A stretch of DNA of 46,832 nucleotides, taken from contig CANJNC010000021.1 of NCBI GenBank assembly GCA_947475685.1, forward strand, positions 1 through 46,832, written 5' to 3'. Positions 10,407 to 19,022 of this stretch are shown in pieces. A program made the translations under genes and the position numbers. Every line of letters begins with the position of its first letter. The stretch's first letter is position 1. Source of the DNA: Comamonadaceae bacterium (GTDB lineage: Bacteria > Pseudomonadota > Gammaproteobacteria > Burkholderiales > Burkholderiaceae_C). The notes beneath the pieces are model-generated. The model had not been told where the DNA came from. It saw only the letters and a program-made list of their open reading frames with translations, and did no database searches.

Positions 10407-10779
10407 ATTCAGTCCTATTTACTGAGTTTGATTAGAACATCGCCAGAGCTGAACTGACTGACAATGCATAGACTTGCGCTGCTTTCTGTTAAGAATACAA
10501 CTTCGTGAACCGGTATCGGAGCGGGCGAAAACAACCTTGTCCTTTTCCTGAAATCTTCTTCAATGATCGCAGTGGCGTTGTATAAAAGCGCAGGAATGAT
10601 TCGTATTGGGTAAACGAGACGAAGACAGTGCAGCTTGTGTTTGTCCCTAAAGGGATCCTACCCGACGTCCTGTTGAGGTGCGAAATATCTGACATCACGA
10701 TAATACTTACATTAAAATTTTAATACAAATCAACACTTCAAAACAAATTACAAAAATTCATCTGTAGGTGCGAACGAAA
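10407..10779. other. leader/intergenic region upstream of cobT
   Basis: About 370 bp between cobT and the alpha/beta hydrolase gene, both on the minus strand. It contains the riboswitch-like segment annotated separately (10505-10690). A minus-strand reading frame inside it (10489-10698) resembles nothing and is treated as spurious. The stretch 10700-10779 is AT-rich and could hold the cobT promoter. Confidence 0.5.
10505..10690 (-). ncRNA. candidate cobalamin riboswitch, divergent
   Basis: Read on the minus strand, the cobT leader contains GCCACTG (10570-10576), then AGGAAAAGGACAAGG (10535-10549), which resembles the GGGAAGG element, then GCTCCGATACCGGTTC (10507-10522), which resembles the B12 box GCCCGGATACCGGCC. 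The order and spacing are right for a cobalamin riboswitch ending about 100 nt before cobT. The upstream half (GGGA...GCTGCACTGT, about 10620-10650) looks shortened compared with the Rfam pattern. It could be a divergent, degraded or false match. Confidence 0.42.
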
Positions 10780-11583
10780 TCAACGCATAGACCCATTTTT
10801 TGTAAAAAATTCGGTGATCAAACTAAATGTCTCAGGTTTTTCACTCAACACACCATGCAAGGTCTTGGGGATGATGTGGACTTCTGAATTCTTTATTTTT
10901 CTTGCCATCTCAATGGTGTGTGCACTTGGCGTGATCATATCGTCCTCTCCGCAAATGAGAAGAGTCGGCACTTCTATTTTGTGCAACAAGTCCGCAGTAT
11001 CGTGGTGAATCAGGGCATGCCCCATATTGGCAAAGCCTTCAATCGGTCGATGAACGTTGATCAGGGCATCCTCTGCTTTTTGTATCAGTTGAGGGTTCTT
11101 ATCGTAAAAATCAGCCGTATAAAAGTAAGTCAATTCCCCTGGAAACAGCGCTTCATAGCCGCATTTTCTGGCAGTCGCTATCCACCAAGTCACCATTTTT
11201 TTAGCTCTCGCGTCTAAGCGCGATGTGGTCGACGTCATGGCCAGGCATTGAACGCGATTGGGCTGCTTAAGGGTCACCCATTGTGCAATGGAGCCACCCA
11301 TTGATTTTCCCAGAATTCGTGCTTTATCAATATTAAGATGATCCATCAGTCCCAACACATCATCGGCCAACATGGGGGTGGTATAGGGATAGTCTGGAAC
11401 GTCACTTCCAGCGATGCCTCGGTTATCAAATGCAAGGACTTTATAGGACTTGGAGAGTTCAAGCAACATATTGCCCCATGATTGCCAGTTTGAACTGGCG
11501 TATCCACCAATGAGGACCAACCAATCTCCTGAACCTTGAACTGTATAGCTTAAATTCACTCCGTTTACATTAGCAATGCTCAT
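10780..11583 (-). CDS. alpha/beta hydrolase
   Basis: 267-residue single-domain alpha/beta hydrolase, similar in layout to 3-oxoadipate enol-lactonases and related esterases. The oxyanion-hole segment LIGGYASS (24-31) has no HG pair. The nucleophile elbow GKSMGG (92-97) places Ser94, Asp214 or Asp215 lies in CGEDDMITP, and His243 is in TLHGV, giving a full triad. No signal peptide, so cytoplasmic. AGGAAA precedes the ATG at 11583. It stands alone between cobT and the SUMF gene; substrate unknown. Confidence 0.85.
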   Translation of the reverse strand: MSIANVNGVNLSYTVQGSGDWLVLIGGYASSNWQSWGNMLLELSKSYKVLAFDNRGIAGSDVPDYPYTTPMLADDVLGLMDHLNIDKARILGKSMGGSIAQWVTLKQPNRVQCLAMTSTTSRLDARAKKMVTWWIATARKCGYEALFPGELTYFYTADFYDKNPQLIQKAEDALINVHRPIEGFANMGHALIHHDTADLLHKIEVPTLLICGEDDMITPSAHTIEMARKIKNSEVHIIPKTLHGVLSEKPETFSLITEFFTKNGSMR

Positions 11584-11978
11584 AGCAATTTTCCTAAAAA
11601 AGTGTATTGTTCATTATGCTTGAGAATTAAAACCATCAGCATCTTTAAGCGAGATTAAAAAGATAACTCTGTCGGAAAAATCCAGTTTTTGTGCTTAATA
11701 GGAATGTTTTTCTCAGATACAAACATTAAATTGCAAGGCAGTGAATTTGAATGCACTTTTAATCATCCTAAATTTGTATGAATTGGTTCTTATAAAACAT
11801 TCTTCAATTTATCTGTTGGTCTACCCTTGGGGCTCAAGACGGCAAGCCTCAGTTTAAATAGCGCAGACGGATTGATAAATTTATTTAAAATAACCTTAAA
11901 AACATTGATTTTATTGAGCTAAGATTAAAGAATGCAATTTCAAATGGACTTGATCAACTAAGAAATGAGGCAGAAGAA
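11584..11978. other. AT-rich divergent intergenic region
   Basis: About 395 bp between the minus-strand alpha/beta hydrolase and the plus-strand SUMF gene. It presumably carries both promoters. I see no convincing hairpin, operator-like palindrome, RNA gene or reading frame. Confidence 0.5.
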
Positions 11979-12839
11979 TTGTCAAATAAAGTCATCGCAA
12001 AATACTTTCTAAAGCATGGATGCGCAGTTGTTTTAACCTTGTTAGCCAACTTGGCCGTAGTTCATGCACAAATAAATTCTAAAAATCCAAGGCCATCAAA
12101 AATGATGGCGCTCGTGACAGAGGGATTATTCACCATGGGCTCTAATGCAGGTCCTGACGATGAAAAACCTGAACATGCGATTTTTGTCAAATCTTTTTAT
12201 CTTGATATTCTTCCTGTAAGCAATGCTGATTTTGCGTTATTTCTCAACGATAAAGGTCTACAAAATCAGAAAGGTGAAAGCTTTTATGATGACGACGACC
12301 AAGACGCCAGAATCCATCAGCTTGGTTCAAAGTGGCTAGCTGATCTTGGTTATGCATCACATCCAGTCAATGAAGTGAGTTGGGTGGGTGCGCGCGATTT
12401 CTGTGCTTGGCTCAAAAAGCGTTTGCCCACTGAGGCAGAATGGGAAAAAGCTGCGCGTGGTATGGATGGTCGCAAATACCCATGGGGCAATGCAGCGCCA
12501 AATTCAAAACTAGCTCATTTTGGAGCGCCCTTTAACTCATCTGCACCAGCTGATGCATTTCCAGACGGGGCAAGCCCTTATGGAATATTAGACATGGCCG
12601 GAAATCAATGGGAGTGGGTATCGAGCGTCTATCTACCCTATCCCTATAAAGCCGATGAAGGCAGAGAAAACCAAAATACCGGACCGATTCGTTCAACTCG
12701 TGGGGGTGGGCATGATTCAAGTGCACAGGAAATCACCACCACACAACGAGGAAAATATTTATCTCGTAGCCCCAAAGCTGGCCACCACAATATTGGCTTT
12801 CGTTGCGCAAGCACGAATAAACCCGAACGATTGAATTGA
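11979..12839 (+). CDS. secreted SUMF1/FGE-like protein
   Basis: 286-residue protein of the formylglycine-generating-enzyme/SUMF1 superfamily (C-type-lectin-like fold). Family motifs are MGSNAGPDDEKPEH near residue 50, PVNEVSWVGARDFCAWL (about 128-144), RLPTEAEWEKAARG (about 148-161), YPWGN, ILDMAGNQWEWVSS (about 205-218) and the terminal GFRCAS. The paired Cys of true formylglycine enzymes, expected after the RGGG segment, are absent, so oxygen-dependent sulfatase activation is unlikely. Residues 1-31 are signal-like, ending VVHAQ. The start is a TTG at 11979 with GAGG at 11967-11970; no in-frame ATG is available before residue 43. No sulfatase gene is nearby. Confidence 0.8.
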   Translation: MSNKVIAKYFLKHGCAVVLTLLANLAVVHAQINSKNPRPSKMMALVTEGLFTMGSNAGPDDEKPEHAIFVKSFYLDILPVSNADFALFLNDKGLQNQKGESFYDDDDQDARIHQLGSKWLADLGYASHPVNEVSWVGARDFCAWLKKRLPTEAEWEKAARGMDGRKYPWGNAAPNSKLAHFGAPFNSSAPADAFPDGASPYGILDMAGNQWEWVSSVYLPYPYKADEGRENQNTGPIRSTRGGGHDSSAQEITTTQRGKYLSRSPKAGHHNIGFRCASTNKPERLN

Positions 12840-13068
12840 GACCCAATGCTCAGCATTTTTCTGGAATTTGAAGATCGCCTGGAAAATATCTTGCAAATTA
12901 GGTAAAAATGGCAATGGCGATATCGATCATTAGGTTATAAGATGTTAACTGAAAGATCATTATTGAACAATAAGATCACTACCAATGAAATTTATATGAT
13001 TTAATAAAAATCATTTTTTTGAACGAACAATACCCTTTTTTATTTCAGCTAACGAGGAGTAAAGCACG

Positions 13069-13986
13069 ATGGAACAAACACTTCAAGAGTTTTTAGGTAT
13101 TGCGTGGCCTGATCGAACTCGCAAACCAAGAACAAAGGGTTTGACAATGGTCATGGATAACGGTTGGCCCGTATCTTTTGTAGAAGGAATGATGGATCAA
13201 TATGGGGAGTATCTTGACGTGGTCAAGATATGGGATCCTCACCTTCGTGCACCAGAGAAAGAGGTTAGGCGCAAGATAGATGTTTACTTAAAGCACAATG
13301 TCCGTGTTCAGCCAGGTGGCATCTTTATGGAGGTTGCTCGACTCCAAGGTAAGGAACATGAAGTGATGCCTCGTTTAGCAGACTTAGGTTGTAACGTAAT
13401 TGAGGTATCCTTTACGGCTACAAATGCTGAAAGAAATATGGCCAAAGAGGCTGAATTCATTGGACAAGCAAGGAAACTTGGGTTTGCCGTGTTTGGCGAA
13501 GTTGGTAAGAAATTTCACGAAAACGATGCAACTCGTAAAAGCAATACCGAAATCGACGAAGAAGCTACGATAAAAGAATTTAAAGCTCTTTTCGATGCAG
13601 GTTGTGAAAAGGTCTATTGGGAAGGTCATCTGCTGCGATATGTAATGGGTGAAGACCCAGAACGTTTACTTGCATCTAGAGCTTCTGGCACCCAACAAGT
13701 TCTGAGAGTAGCCAACGAAATTGGTGTCGATAAGATTATGTTTGAAGTCTCATCTCTAAGACCTGTACTTAATCGAAGAGTTCTTCAGTTCTGGCTAATG
13801 ACCTTGTTCGGTACAGAGGTAAATATTGGGAATGCAAGACTAGAAGAACTTGGTTATTTAGAATCTCTTCGCTCAGGAAGTCATCCCATACACGGATTTG
13901 GCCAAGCCGGAGACTATCCATGGATTCGAGCTTTTGAAGATGGTAAGGCAGACCAAGCTTGGTGGAGTGAAGCGTTGAAATTCTAA
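13069..13986 (+). CDS. phosphosulfolactate synthase (ComA) family protein
   Basis: 305-residue TIM-barrel protein of the ComA family. In methanogens ComA adds sulfite to phosphoenolpyruvate to give phosphosulfolactate, the first step of coenzyme M synthesis. Family-like segments are KPRTKGLTMVMDNGWP (20-35), VKIWDPHLR (about 52), VRVQPGGIFMEVA (about 79), NVIEVSFTAT (about 108) and DAGCEKVYWEGHL (about 173). A strong GAGGAG ribosome site precedes the start. It begins the AT-rich island, followed by a Bug gene 45 bp downstream and a convergent Ldh_2 gene. Coenzyme M synthesis is unlikely here; sulfolactate-type or other PEP-addition/cleavage chemistry is an inference. ComB is absent. Confidence 0.8.
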   Translation: MEQTLQEFLGIAWPDRTRKPRTKGLTMVMDNGWPVSFVEGMMDQYGEYLDVVKIWDPHLRAPEKEVRRKIDVYLKHNVRVQPGGIFMEVARLQGKEHEVMPRLADLGCNVIEVSFTATNAERNMAKEAEFIGQARKLGFAVFGEVGKKFHENDATRKSNTEIDEEATIKEFKALFDAGCEKVYWEGHLLRYVMGEDPERLLASRASGTQQVLRVANEIGVDKIMFEVSSLRPVLNRRVLQFWLMTLFGTEVNIGNARLEELGYLESLRSGSHPIHGFGQAGDYPWIRAFEDGKADQAWWSEALKF

Positions 13987-14031
13987 GAATTTGAAAACCC
14001 TTACTTCATGAAGAATTTAAAGGAGCGAGGC

Positions 14032-15003
14032 ATGAAAATCAGGTTATTTTTCGGGCTTGTAAGTTATTTTGTAACTATCCAAATTGCTACAGCACAGGGG
14101 CAAGACTATCCTGTTAAACCGATCACCATGATCGTTCCCTTTACTCCGGGCGGGGGGACTGACATTATGGCTCGTCTCGTAGCAGACAAGCTTGGACGGG
14201 CACTGGGACAATCTATTTTGGTTGATAACAAAGCTGGCGCAGGAGGTACGATCGGCACTGAATTAGCTGCCAGAGCCGAACCCAACGGGTACACACTGAT
14301 GATGGGTTCAGTAAGTACGATCAGCATCAATCCAAGCTTATATAAAAAATTGAGTATCAACCCAATCAAAGACTTAGCTCCCGTTGGACTTTTCGCTTCA
14401 ACGCCAAGCGTCATTGCTGTGCCCAACAGCTTACCTGTCAACAACCTAGAGGAACTTATCATCTATGCCAAGGCAAACCCAGGAAAGATCAATTTTGGAT
14501 CTGCAGGAAGTGGAACCTCACATCACTTGGCAGGTGAACTATTTAAACAACAAGCAGGTATTGAAGCGCAACACATTCCATATAAAGGCTCTGCACCTGC
14601 TTTAATGGGTTTAATGAGAGGAGATGTACAAATACTGATTGCGAATATACCTTCCCTAAAGCCAGCAATTGAAGCAAAGCAGATTAAACCACTAGCAATA
14701 ACAAGCCTAGAAAGATCCTCTCAGTTTCCTGACTATAAAACAGCAAATGAGTCAGGTTTAGCAGGTTTCGAGGTCATTGTTTGGTATGGAATATTTGCAC
14801 CTATAGGCACACCAGAAATAATAATAAATAAACTAAATAGTGAGATTAGAAAAATAACAACTATGACTGATGTACGGAAAAAACTCATCGAGGAAGGTGC
14901 AGATGCAATCTATGCAACTCCACGGGAATTTGGACAAAGAATTCAACGCGACTACGAAATATGGAAAAAAGTTGTTGAGAGTTCTGGAGCTAAGGCTGAT
15001 TAA
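14032..15003 (+). CDS. Bug/TctC-family substrate-binding protein (next to ComA-like gene)
   Basis: 323-residue Bug receptor. The ATG at 14032 is preferred over the in-frame ATG at 14008 because AAAGGAG (14019-14025) sits six bases before it and because it then starts with a normal signal peptide ending IATAQG (about residue 23). The pocket motif VPFTPGGGTD puts Asp44 in place. SLYKKLSINPIKDLAPV, NPGKINFGSAGSGTSHHLAGELF and HIPYKGSAPA are classic family segments. It is probably co-transcribed with the ComA-like gene, so its ligand may be that enzyme's substrate or product. Its ligand-binding half closely resembles that of the Bug protein at 44124-45122. Confidence 0.9.
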   Translation: MKIRLFFGLVSYFVTIQIATAQGQDYPVKPITMIVPFTPGGGTDIMARLVADKLGRALGQSILVDNKAGAGGTIGTELAARAEPNGYTLMMGSVSTISINPSLYKKLSINPIKDLAPVGLFASTPSVIAVPNSLPVNNLEELIIYAKANPGKINFGSAGSGTSHHLAGELFKQQAGIEAQHIPYKGSAPALMGLMRGDVQILIANIPSLKPAIEAKQIKPLAITSLERSSQFPDYKTANESGLAGFEVIVWYGIFAPIGTPEIIINKLNSEIRKITTMTDVRKKLIEEGADAIYATPREFGQRIQRDYEIWKKVVESSGAKAD

Positions 15004-15029
15004 AAAAGTAAAAAAATGAACCGAATTTA

Positions 15030-16013
15030 TTAAGAAATTATGCGAGTTAATTTATCAAAAACAATATCAGAAATTTCAATTTTATTTAACTGCAAATTTT
15101 CCCTTCTTTGCAACAAAGAACGTTCATAAGGAACTCGAACTGGAACAGATGGATTAATTGGCTTTGTTGAACGAACGTATTTTGCATAGTTTGAAACTTG
15201 CAACTTAAATTCATCAATAGAGGATAGTAAATTAGGACTAAAGAGAATGATAAAAAAACCTCCATCATGTGCAGATTTTGTATCTGTATCGTGACCTGCA
15301 AGTATTCCTAGAATTTGAGCCGCCATAGCTAATCCTGACCCACGATGACCACCCCAAACAGTAAGTGCGCCTTGTAACGCTGCAGCAGGATTATTTGTAG
15401 GAATCCCATACTGATCAAAAGCCATTCCATCATCAAGCGTTTCACCCTTTCGGGATTTTAAAATTACCTCACCTAGCATCATATTTGAAGTCCCAATATC
15501 CCAAATAATTGGATCATCTAATGAAGGAAATGCAATTGCAAAAGGATTGGTACTAAATCGTCCCTCCACCCCACCATATGGTGCAACATGTGGTAATCCA
15601 CTTCCAGCCATTAGCCCAATTAAATTTTCTTTAGCCGCCATTTCAAGATAATACGAGAACATTCCAGTAAGCCAAGTTTTTGAACCACCCACCACAGAAA
15701 AACCATGAGATTTAGCTTTTTGGATCGCAATTTCAATTGCTTTTAAAGCAACAATGTAACCAGCAACTTCGCCACCATCAATTTTTGCGGAAATTGAACT
15801 TTCATTAATTATTTGAATAGGCCTACGTTGTTGATTTAGACTATTAATCCGCTCAATGAGAGTAATCACCCTAGGTACACCAGCAAAATGCAAACCTCTA
15901 AGTTCACTGTCTATCAAGTGATCAGCAATAATAATTGACTCATCGAAATTGTAAGGAGTAGTCATGATAGATTTAACAATTAAATCGTGAGCTTGTTTGA
16001 TATTCAAAAACAT
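15030..16013 (-). CDS. Ldh_2-family NAD(P)-dependent malate/lactate/sulfolactate dehydrogenase
   Basis: The protein belongs to the malate/L-lactate dehydrogenase type-2 family, which also includes sulfolactate dehydrogenase ComC; it interconverts 2-hydroxy acids and 2-oxo acids. Hallmarks are DSELRGLHFAGVPR, the nucleotide-binding-type segment GLPHVAPYGG followed by FSTNPFAIAFP, WDIGTS, and HRGSGLAMAAQILGILAG. I start it at the ATG at 16013 (MFLNIKQAHDL, 327 aa), which matches the usual family N-terminus. An ATG at 16070 would add a 19-residue hydrophobic leader, unlike cytosolic relatives. It is convergent to the Bug gene, 26 bp apart. Substrate specificity is not determinable. Confidence 0.85.
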   Translation of the reverse strand: MFLNIKQAHDLIVKSIMTTPYNFDESIIIADHLIDSELRGLHFAGVPRVITLIERINSLNQQRRPIQIINESSISAKIDGGEVAGYIVALKAIEIAIQKAKSHGFSVVGGSKTWLTGMFSYYLEMAAKENLIGLMAGSGLPHVAPYGGVEGRFSTNPFAIAFPSLDDPIIWDIGTSNMMLGEVILKSRKGETLDDGMAFDQYGIPTNNPAAALQGALTVWGGHRGSGLAMAAQILGILAGHDTDTKSAHDGGFFIILFSPNLLSSIDEFKLQVSNYAKYVRSTKPINPSVPVRVPYERSLLQRRENLQLNKIEISDIVFDKLTRIIS

Positions 16014-16126
16014 TAGGAAACTTTCAAAAAAGAGGAAACCGATTACAAAATAGGGTTTACTAGTATTCATCAAGAAAATAAAACATGATAAGTTATAGCT
16101 ATGTATATATGTTTAATTTATAAGAA

Positions 16127-16540
16127 ATGAATCAATATTTTAAACCTTTACCAGTCATTGATGATACAAGTTCACCATTTTGGAAAGCCGCAAAAAATAA
16201 AATACTACAACTTCCAAAATGCAGTGCATGCAATGAAATAAGAATACAGTTTGAACGGTGGTGTCCAAATTGCAGTAGCGAAAGATTTATTTGGGAAAAA
16301 TTATCAGGTGAAGGTATTGTGTGGTCGCATTGTATTTTTTACAAAAAATATTTTAATGAATTTGAAAAGGAAATTCCATACAATGTCGTTTTAATAAAAC
16401 TCAAAGAGGGTCCTAAAATAATAAGTAATTTAATAGATATAGAAAGTAAATATATAAGAGTAGGTTTACCTGTAAGTGTTTATTTTGAAGACGTCACAAA
16501 CGAAATTACCCTAATAAAGTTTAAGTCGATCAAAACATGA
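16127..16540 (+). CDS. Zn-ribbon/OB-fold (DUF35) protein, thiolase partner subunit
   Basis: 137-residue DUF35 protein: an N-terminal helix (DDTSSPFWKAAKNK), a rubredoxin-like zinc ribbon with Cys32-x2-Cys35 and Cys46-x2-Cys49, then an OB-fold (GEGIVWSHCIFYKK, YNVVLIKLKEGPKIISNLI). Such proteins bind acyl-CoA and form complexes with thiolase-superfamily subunits, as in the steroid side-chain aldolase Ltp2-ChsH2(DUF35) and in BbsAB. Its likely partner is the thiolase at 20006 in the same operon. Its stop overlaps the next gene as ATGA. The upstream ribosome site is poor. Very AT-rich. Confidence 0.85.
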   Translation: MNQYFKPLPVIDDTSSPFWKAAKNKILQLPKCSACNEIRIQFERWCPNCSSERFIWEKLSGEGIVWSHCIFYKKYFNEFEKEIPYNVVLIKLKEGPKIISNLIDIESKYIRVGLPVSVYFEDVTNEITLIKFKSIKT

Positions 16541-18111
16541 TTACAGATCCTTTAAATATCCCCTTAGAGCAAAGACTTATTGGCCCTATTCTGGCGTGGA
16601 GAGCAGAAACCGAAAAAGATAGAACTTTTATTGAAGTAGATCAAAGATTATGGTCCTTTGCCGAAGTCAACTTCGAAGTTCAGGCATTAGCAAGAGGATT
16701 AAAAAATTTAGGGTTAAACCCCCAGGAGTCTGTGGCTTTGATATTACCAAATTGCATGGAAATGGTTTTATCTTGGTTTAGTTGTTCTTTACTGAGGGCA
16801 ATAAATATTCCAATTAATCCTATGCTTGTCGGAGAAATATTAGCAAAACCATTCAAAGATTCGAAATCACGTTATTTAATTATTCACGAAGAATTTACGA
16901 CACAATTAGCAACATTGCACAAAGAGATTCTTAACAATTTAGAACAAGTTATTATTGTTGGTAATTTTGAAAAAGACTTACTACCAGTAGGCCCTAAAAA
17001 TTACATCTCATTTGATTCCCTTTTAATTCGAGAGGGCAAAGAAATTATTATTGAAGCCGATTACAGAGATATTCAAACTGTTTTCTATACCTCGGGGACT
17101 ACAGGACCTGCAAAAGGCGTTCAGACATTAAATGCGCATCAATTCTCTGCTGCATGTGGATTTGCAAAAGCTGTTGCGCTTAATAAAAATGACATTCTAT
17201 TTACAGCATACCCTTTATTTCATGGACTTGCAGCAAGATTAGGGGTCTTACCGTGTCTCTTAGTTGGAGCTAAAGTCGTCATAGATCGTAAATTTTCAGC
17301 AAAAAACTTTTGGCAAAAAGTGGTTGATTACAAAGCTACTGTAGCACACTCATTATTCAGTACACCAAGATTGCTCCTTGATCAACCAATTAACGCACAA
17401 GAAAAAATACATTGTTTAAGAGCAATGTTTAATTCACACTACTCAAAAGAATTTGAAGAACGTTTTAATGTTAAATTAATTGAAGGTTTTTCAATGACAG
17501 AAACTGGATTTATTTTATACACTAAGTGGCCAGAAAGAAAAGAGGGATCATCAGGCAAAGCACATGAAGACTGGGAGGTTACCCTAGTTGATGAGTTTGA
17601 TAAACCAGTTCAAATCGGCTTAGTAGGGGAAATGGTTGCAAGACCTAAATTACCCTATATCATGATGCAAGGTTATCTCAACCAACCACAAGCAACTGTT
17701 GAAGCTTTTCGAAATCTTTGGTTTCATACAGGCGATTTAATGCGACAAGATAAGGATGGGTATTTTTTCTATATAGACCGAACTAAAGAACGAATTCGTA
17801 AGCGAGGTGAAAATATTTCCTCCTTTGACATAGAACAAATAGTTGGTTCTCATCCAGAGATTGAAGAATGTGTAGCTTTACCATTACAAAAAGAAAACGA
17901 CGATGAAATAAGACTTCTTGTTGTTAGGAAAATTAAAACATATCTGACAGAAGTTTTACTTTATGAATGGCTCCAAAATAAATTACCAAAATATATGATG
18001 CCAACCTATATTGAATTTTTTATAGAATTGCCTCATACGCCAACAAATAAAGTTGAAAAAGTCAAACTAATAAAACAAGGTCTTTCAGATCGAGCTTGGC
18101 GACAACCATGA
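16537..18111 (+). CDS. AMP-forming acyl-CoA synthetase
   Basis: 524-residue adenylate-forming enzyme that activates a carboxylic acid with ATP and CoA. The P-loop-like YTSGTTGPAKG is at 184-194, YPLFHG follows near 225, and FSMTETG is near 325. WFHTGDLMRQDKDGYFFYIDRTKERIRKRGENIS spans about 404-437. TPTNKVEK near residue 504 supplies the C-terminal catalytic Lys. The RGENIS variant places it near the CaiC-like group of ATP-dependent acyl-CoA ligases. It overlaps both neighbours by four bases (ATGA), so the operon is translationally coupled. It is paralogous to the ligase at 22253. Substrate unknown. Confidence 0.92.
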   Translation: MITDPLNIPLEQRLIGPILAWRAETEKDRTFIEVDQRLWSFAEVNFEVQALARGLKNLGLNPQESVALILPNCMEMVLSWFSCSLLRAINIPINPMLVGEILAKPFKDSKSRYLIIHEEFTTQLATLHKEILNNLEQVIIVGNFEKDLLPVGPKNYISFDSLLIREGKEIIIEADYRDIQTVFYTSGTTGPAKGVQTLNAHQFSAACGFAKAVALNKNDILFTAYPLFHGLAARLGVLPCLLVGAKVVIDRKFSAKNFWQKVVDYKATVAHSLFSTPRLLLDQPINAQEKIHCLRAMFNSHYSKEFEERFNVKLIEGFSMTETGFILYTKWPERKEGSSGKAHEDWEVTLVDEFDKPVQIGLVGEMVARPKLPYIMMQGYLNQPQATVEAFRNLWFHTGDLMRQDKDGYFFYIDRTKERIRKRGENISSFDIEQIVGSHPEIEECVALPLQKENDDEIRLLVVRKIKTYLTEVLLYEWLQNKLPKYMMPTYIEFFIELPHTPTNKVEKVKLIKQGLSDRAWRQP

Positions 18112-18995
18112 ACTCTAAATTTAATCTTTTAACCGATCAAATAAATGAAATTGGAGAAGGTCCGATCTGGTGCGAATACGATCAATCAATATACTGGGTT
18201 GATGCGGGATTGAAGCCGCTTAGTATATTTAAATATAATACTAGAGATGAATCTACGACTGAAATAAAACTTCCATTTCGTGCAGCTAGCTTGAGATTAA
18301 ATCAACCCGACCAATTACTTATAGGGTATCAACGAGGTTTTTCACTATTCGATATAGATACACTAAAAAACTATCCACTTGAAATTAGCGGCGTTAACTT
18401 CCAAGAGGAACGTTTCAATGACAGTGGAGCAGATTCAAAAGGAAGGTTATGGATTGGTACGTTTGATAGAAATTTAAAAGACAACAAGGGGAAAATATAT
18501 AAATTCGAAAATTCCTTGAGTGCTCAAGAAATGGATAGTGGCTTTATGATGTCAAATGCCATCAGATGGAGTCCAGACTACATAACTATGTATTTTTGCG
18601 ACTCTCGGCCAGGCGTGATATACGCATATGACTATGATATTGAAATAGGAAAATGTACGAATAGAAGGGTCTTTCTTGACTTCAAGAATAGAAAAGGAAG
18701 GCCAGATGGTGCTACTGTTGATAGCGAAGGAAATCTATGGGTTGCCGAAATTGATGCAGGACTGATTCTACAAATTGATCCAAATGGAATGATAAAAAAT
18801 GAAATAAGTGTTCCAGTTAGTCGCCCAACCAGTCTTACTTTCGGTGGTAAAGATTTAAATACTTTATACATCACCTCAATGACGTTTGGACTCAATTTCG
18901 AACAATTATCGAAACAACCATATGCCGGTAAACTTTTTTCACTAAATACCAATTACGTTGGTATGAAAGAGAATTACTTATTTTTTAAGCGCTAA
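18108..18995 (+). CDS. SMP-30/gluconolactonase-family hydrolase
   Basis: 295-residue six-bladed beta-propeller of the SMP-30/regucalcin family, metal-dependent lactonases. The residues that bind metal and substrate in SMP-30 are visible at matching positions: Glu17 (GEGPIW), Asn104 (RFNDSG), Asn150 (MSNAI) and Asp200 (GRPDGATVD). I start at the ATG at 18108 because it overlaps the ligase stop (ATGA). An upstream in-frame ATG at 18096 would add four residues. No signal peptide, so cytoplasmic. In this operon it may open a lactone made by a monooxygenase; this is inference from context. Confidence 0.88.
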   Translation: MNSKFNLLTDQINEIGEGPIWCEYDQSIYWVDAGLKPLSIFKYNTRDESTTEIKLPFRAASLRLNQPDQLLIGYQRGFSLFDIDTLKNYPLEISGVNFQEERFNDSGADSKGRLWIGTFDRNLKDNKGKIYKFENSLSAQEMDSGFMMSNAIRWSPDYITMYFCDSRPGVIYAYDYDIEIGKCTNRRVFLDFKNRKGRPDGATVDSEGNLWVAEIDAGLILQIDPNGMIKNEISVPVSRPTSLTFGGKDLNTLYITSMTFGLNFEQLSKQPYAGKLFSLNTNYVGMKENYLFFKR

Positions 18996-19022
18996 ATTAA
19001 ACTTTAAAATCAGGAGATTTAT

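Noticed and set aside
10489-10698. 69-codon minus-strand frame in the cobT leader
   Set aside because: It overlaps the riboswitch-like structure and looks like translated RNA leader, not a protein.
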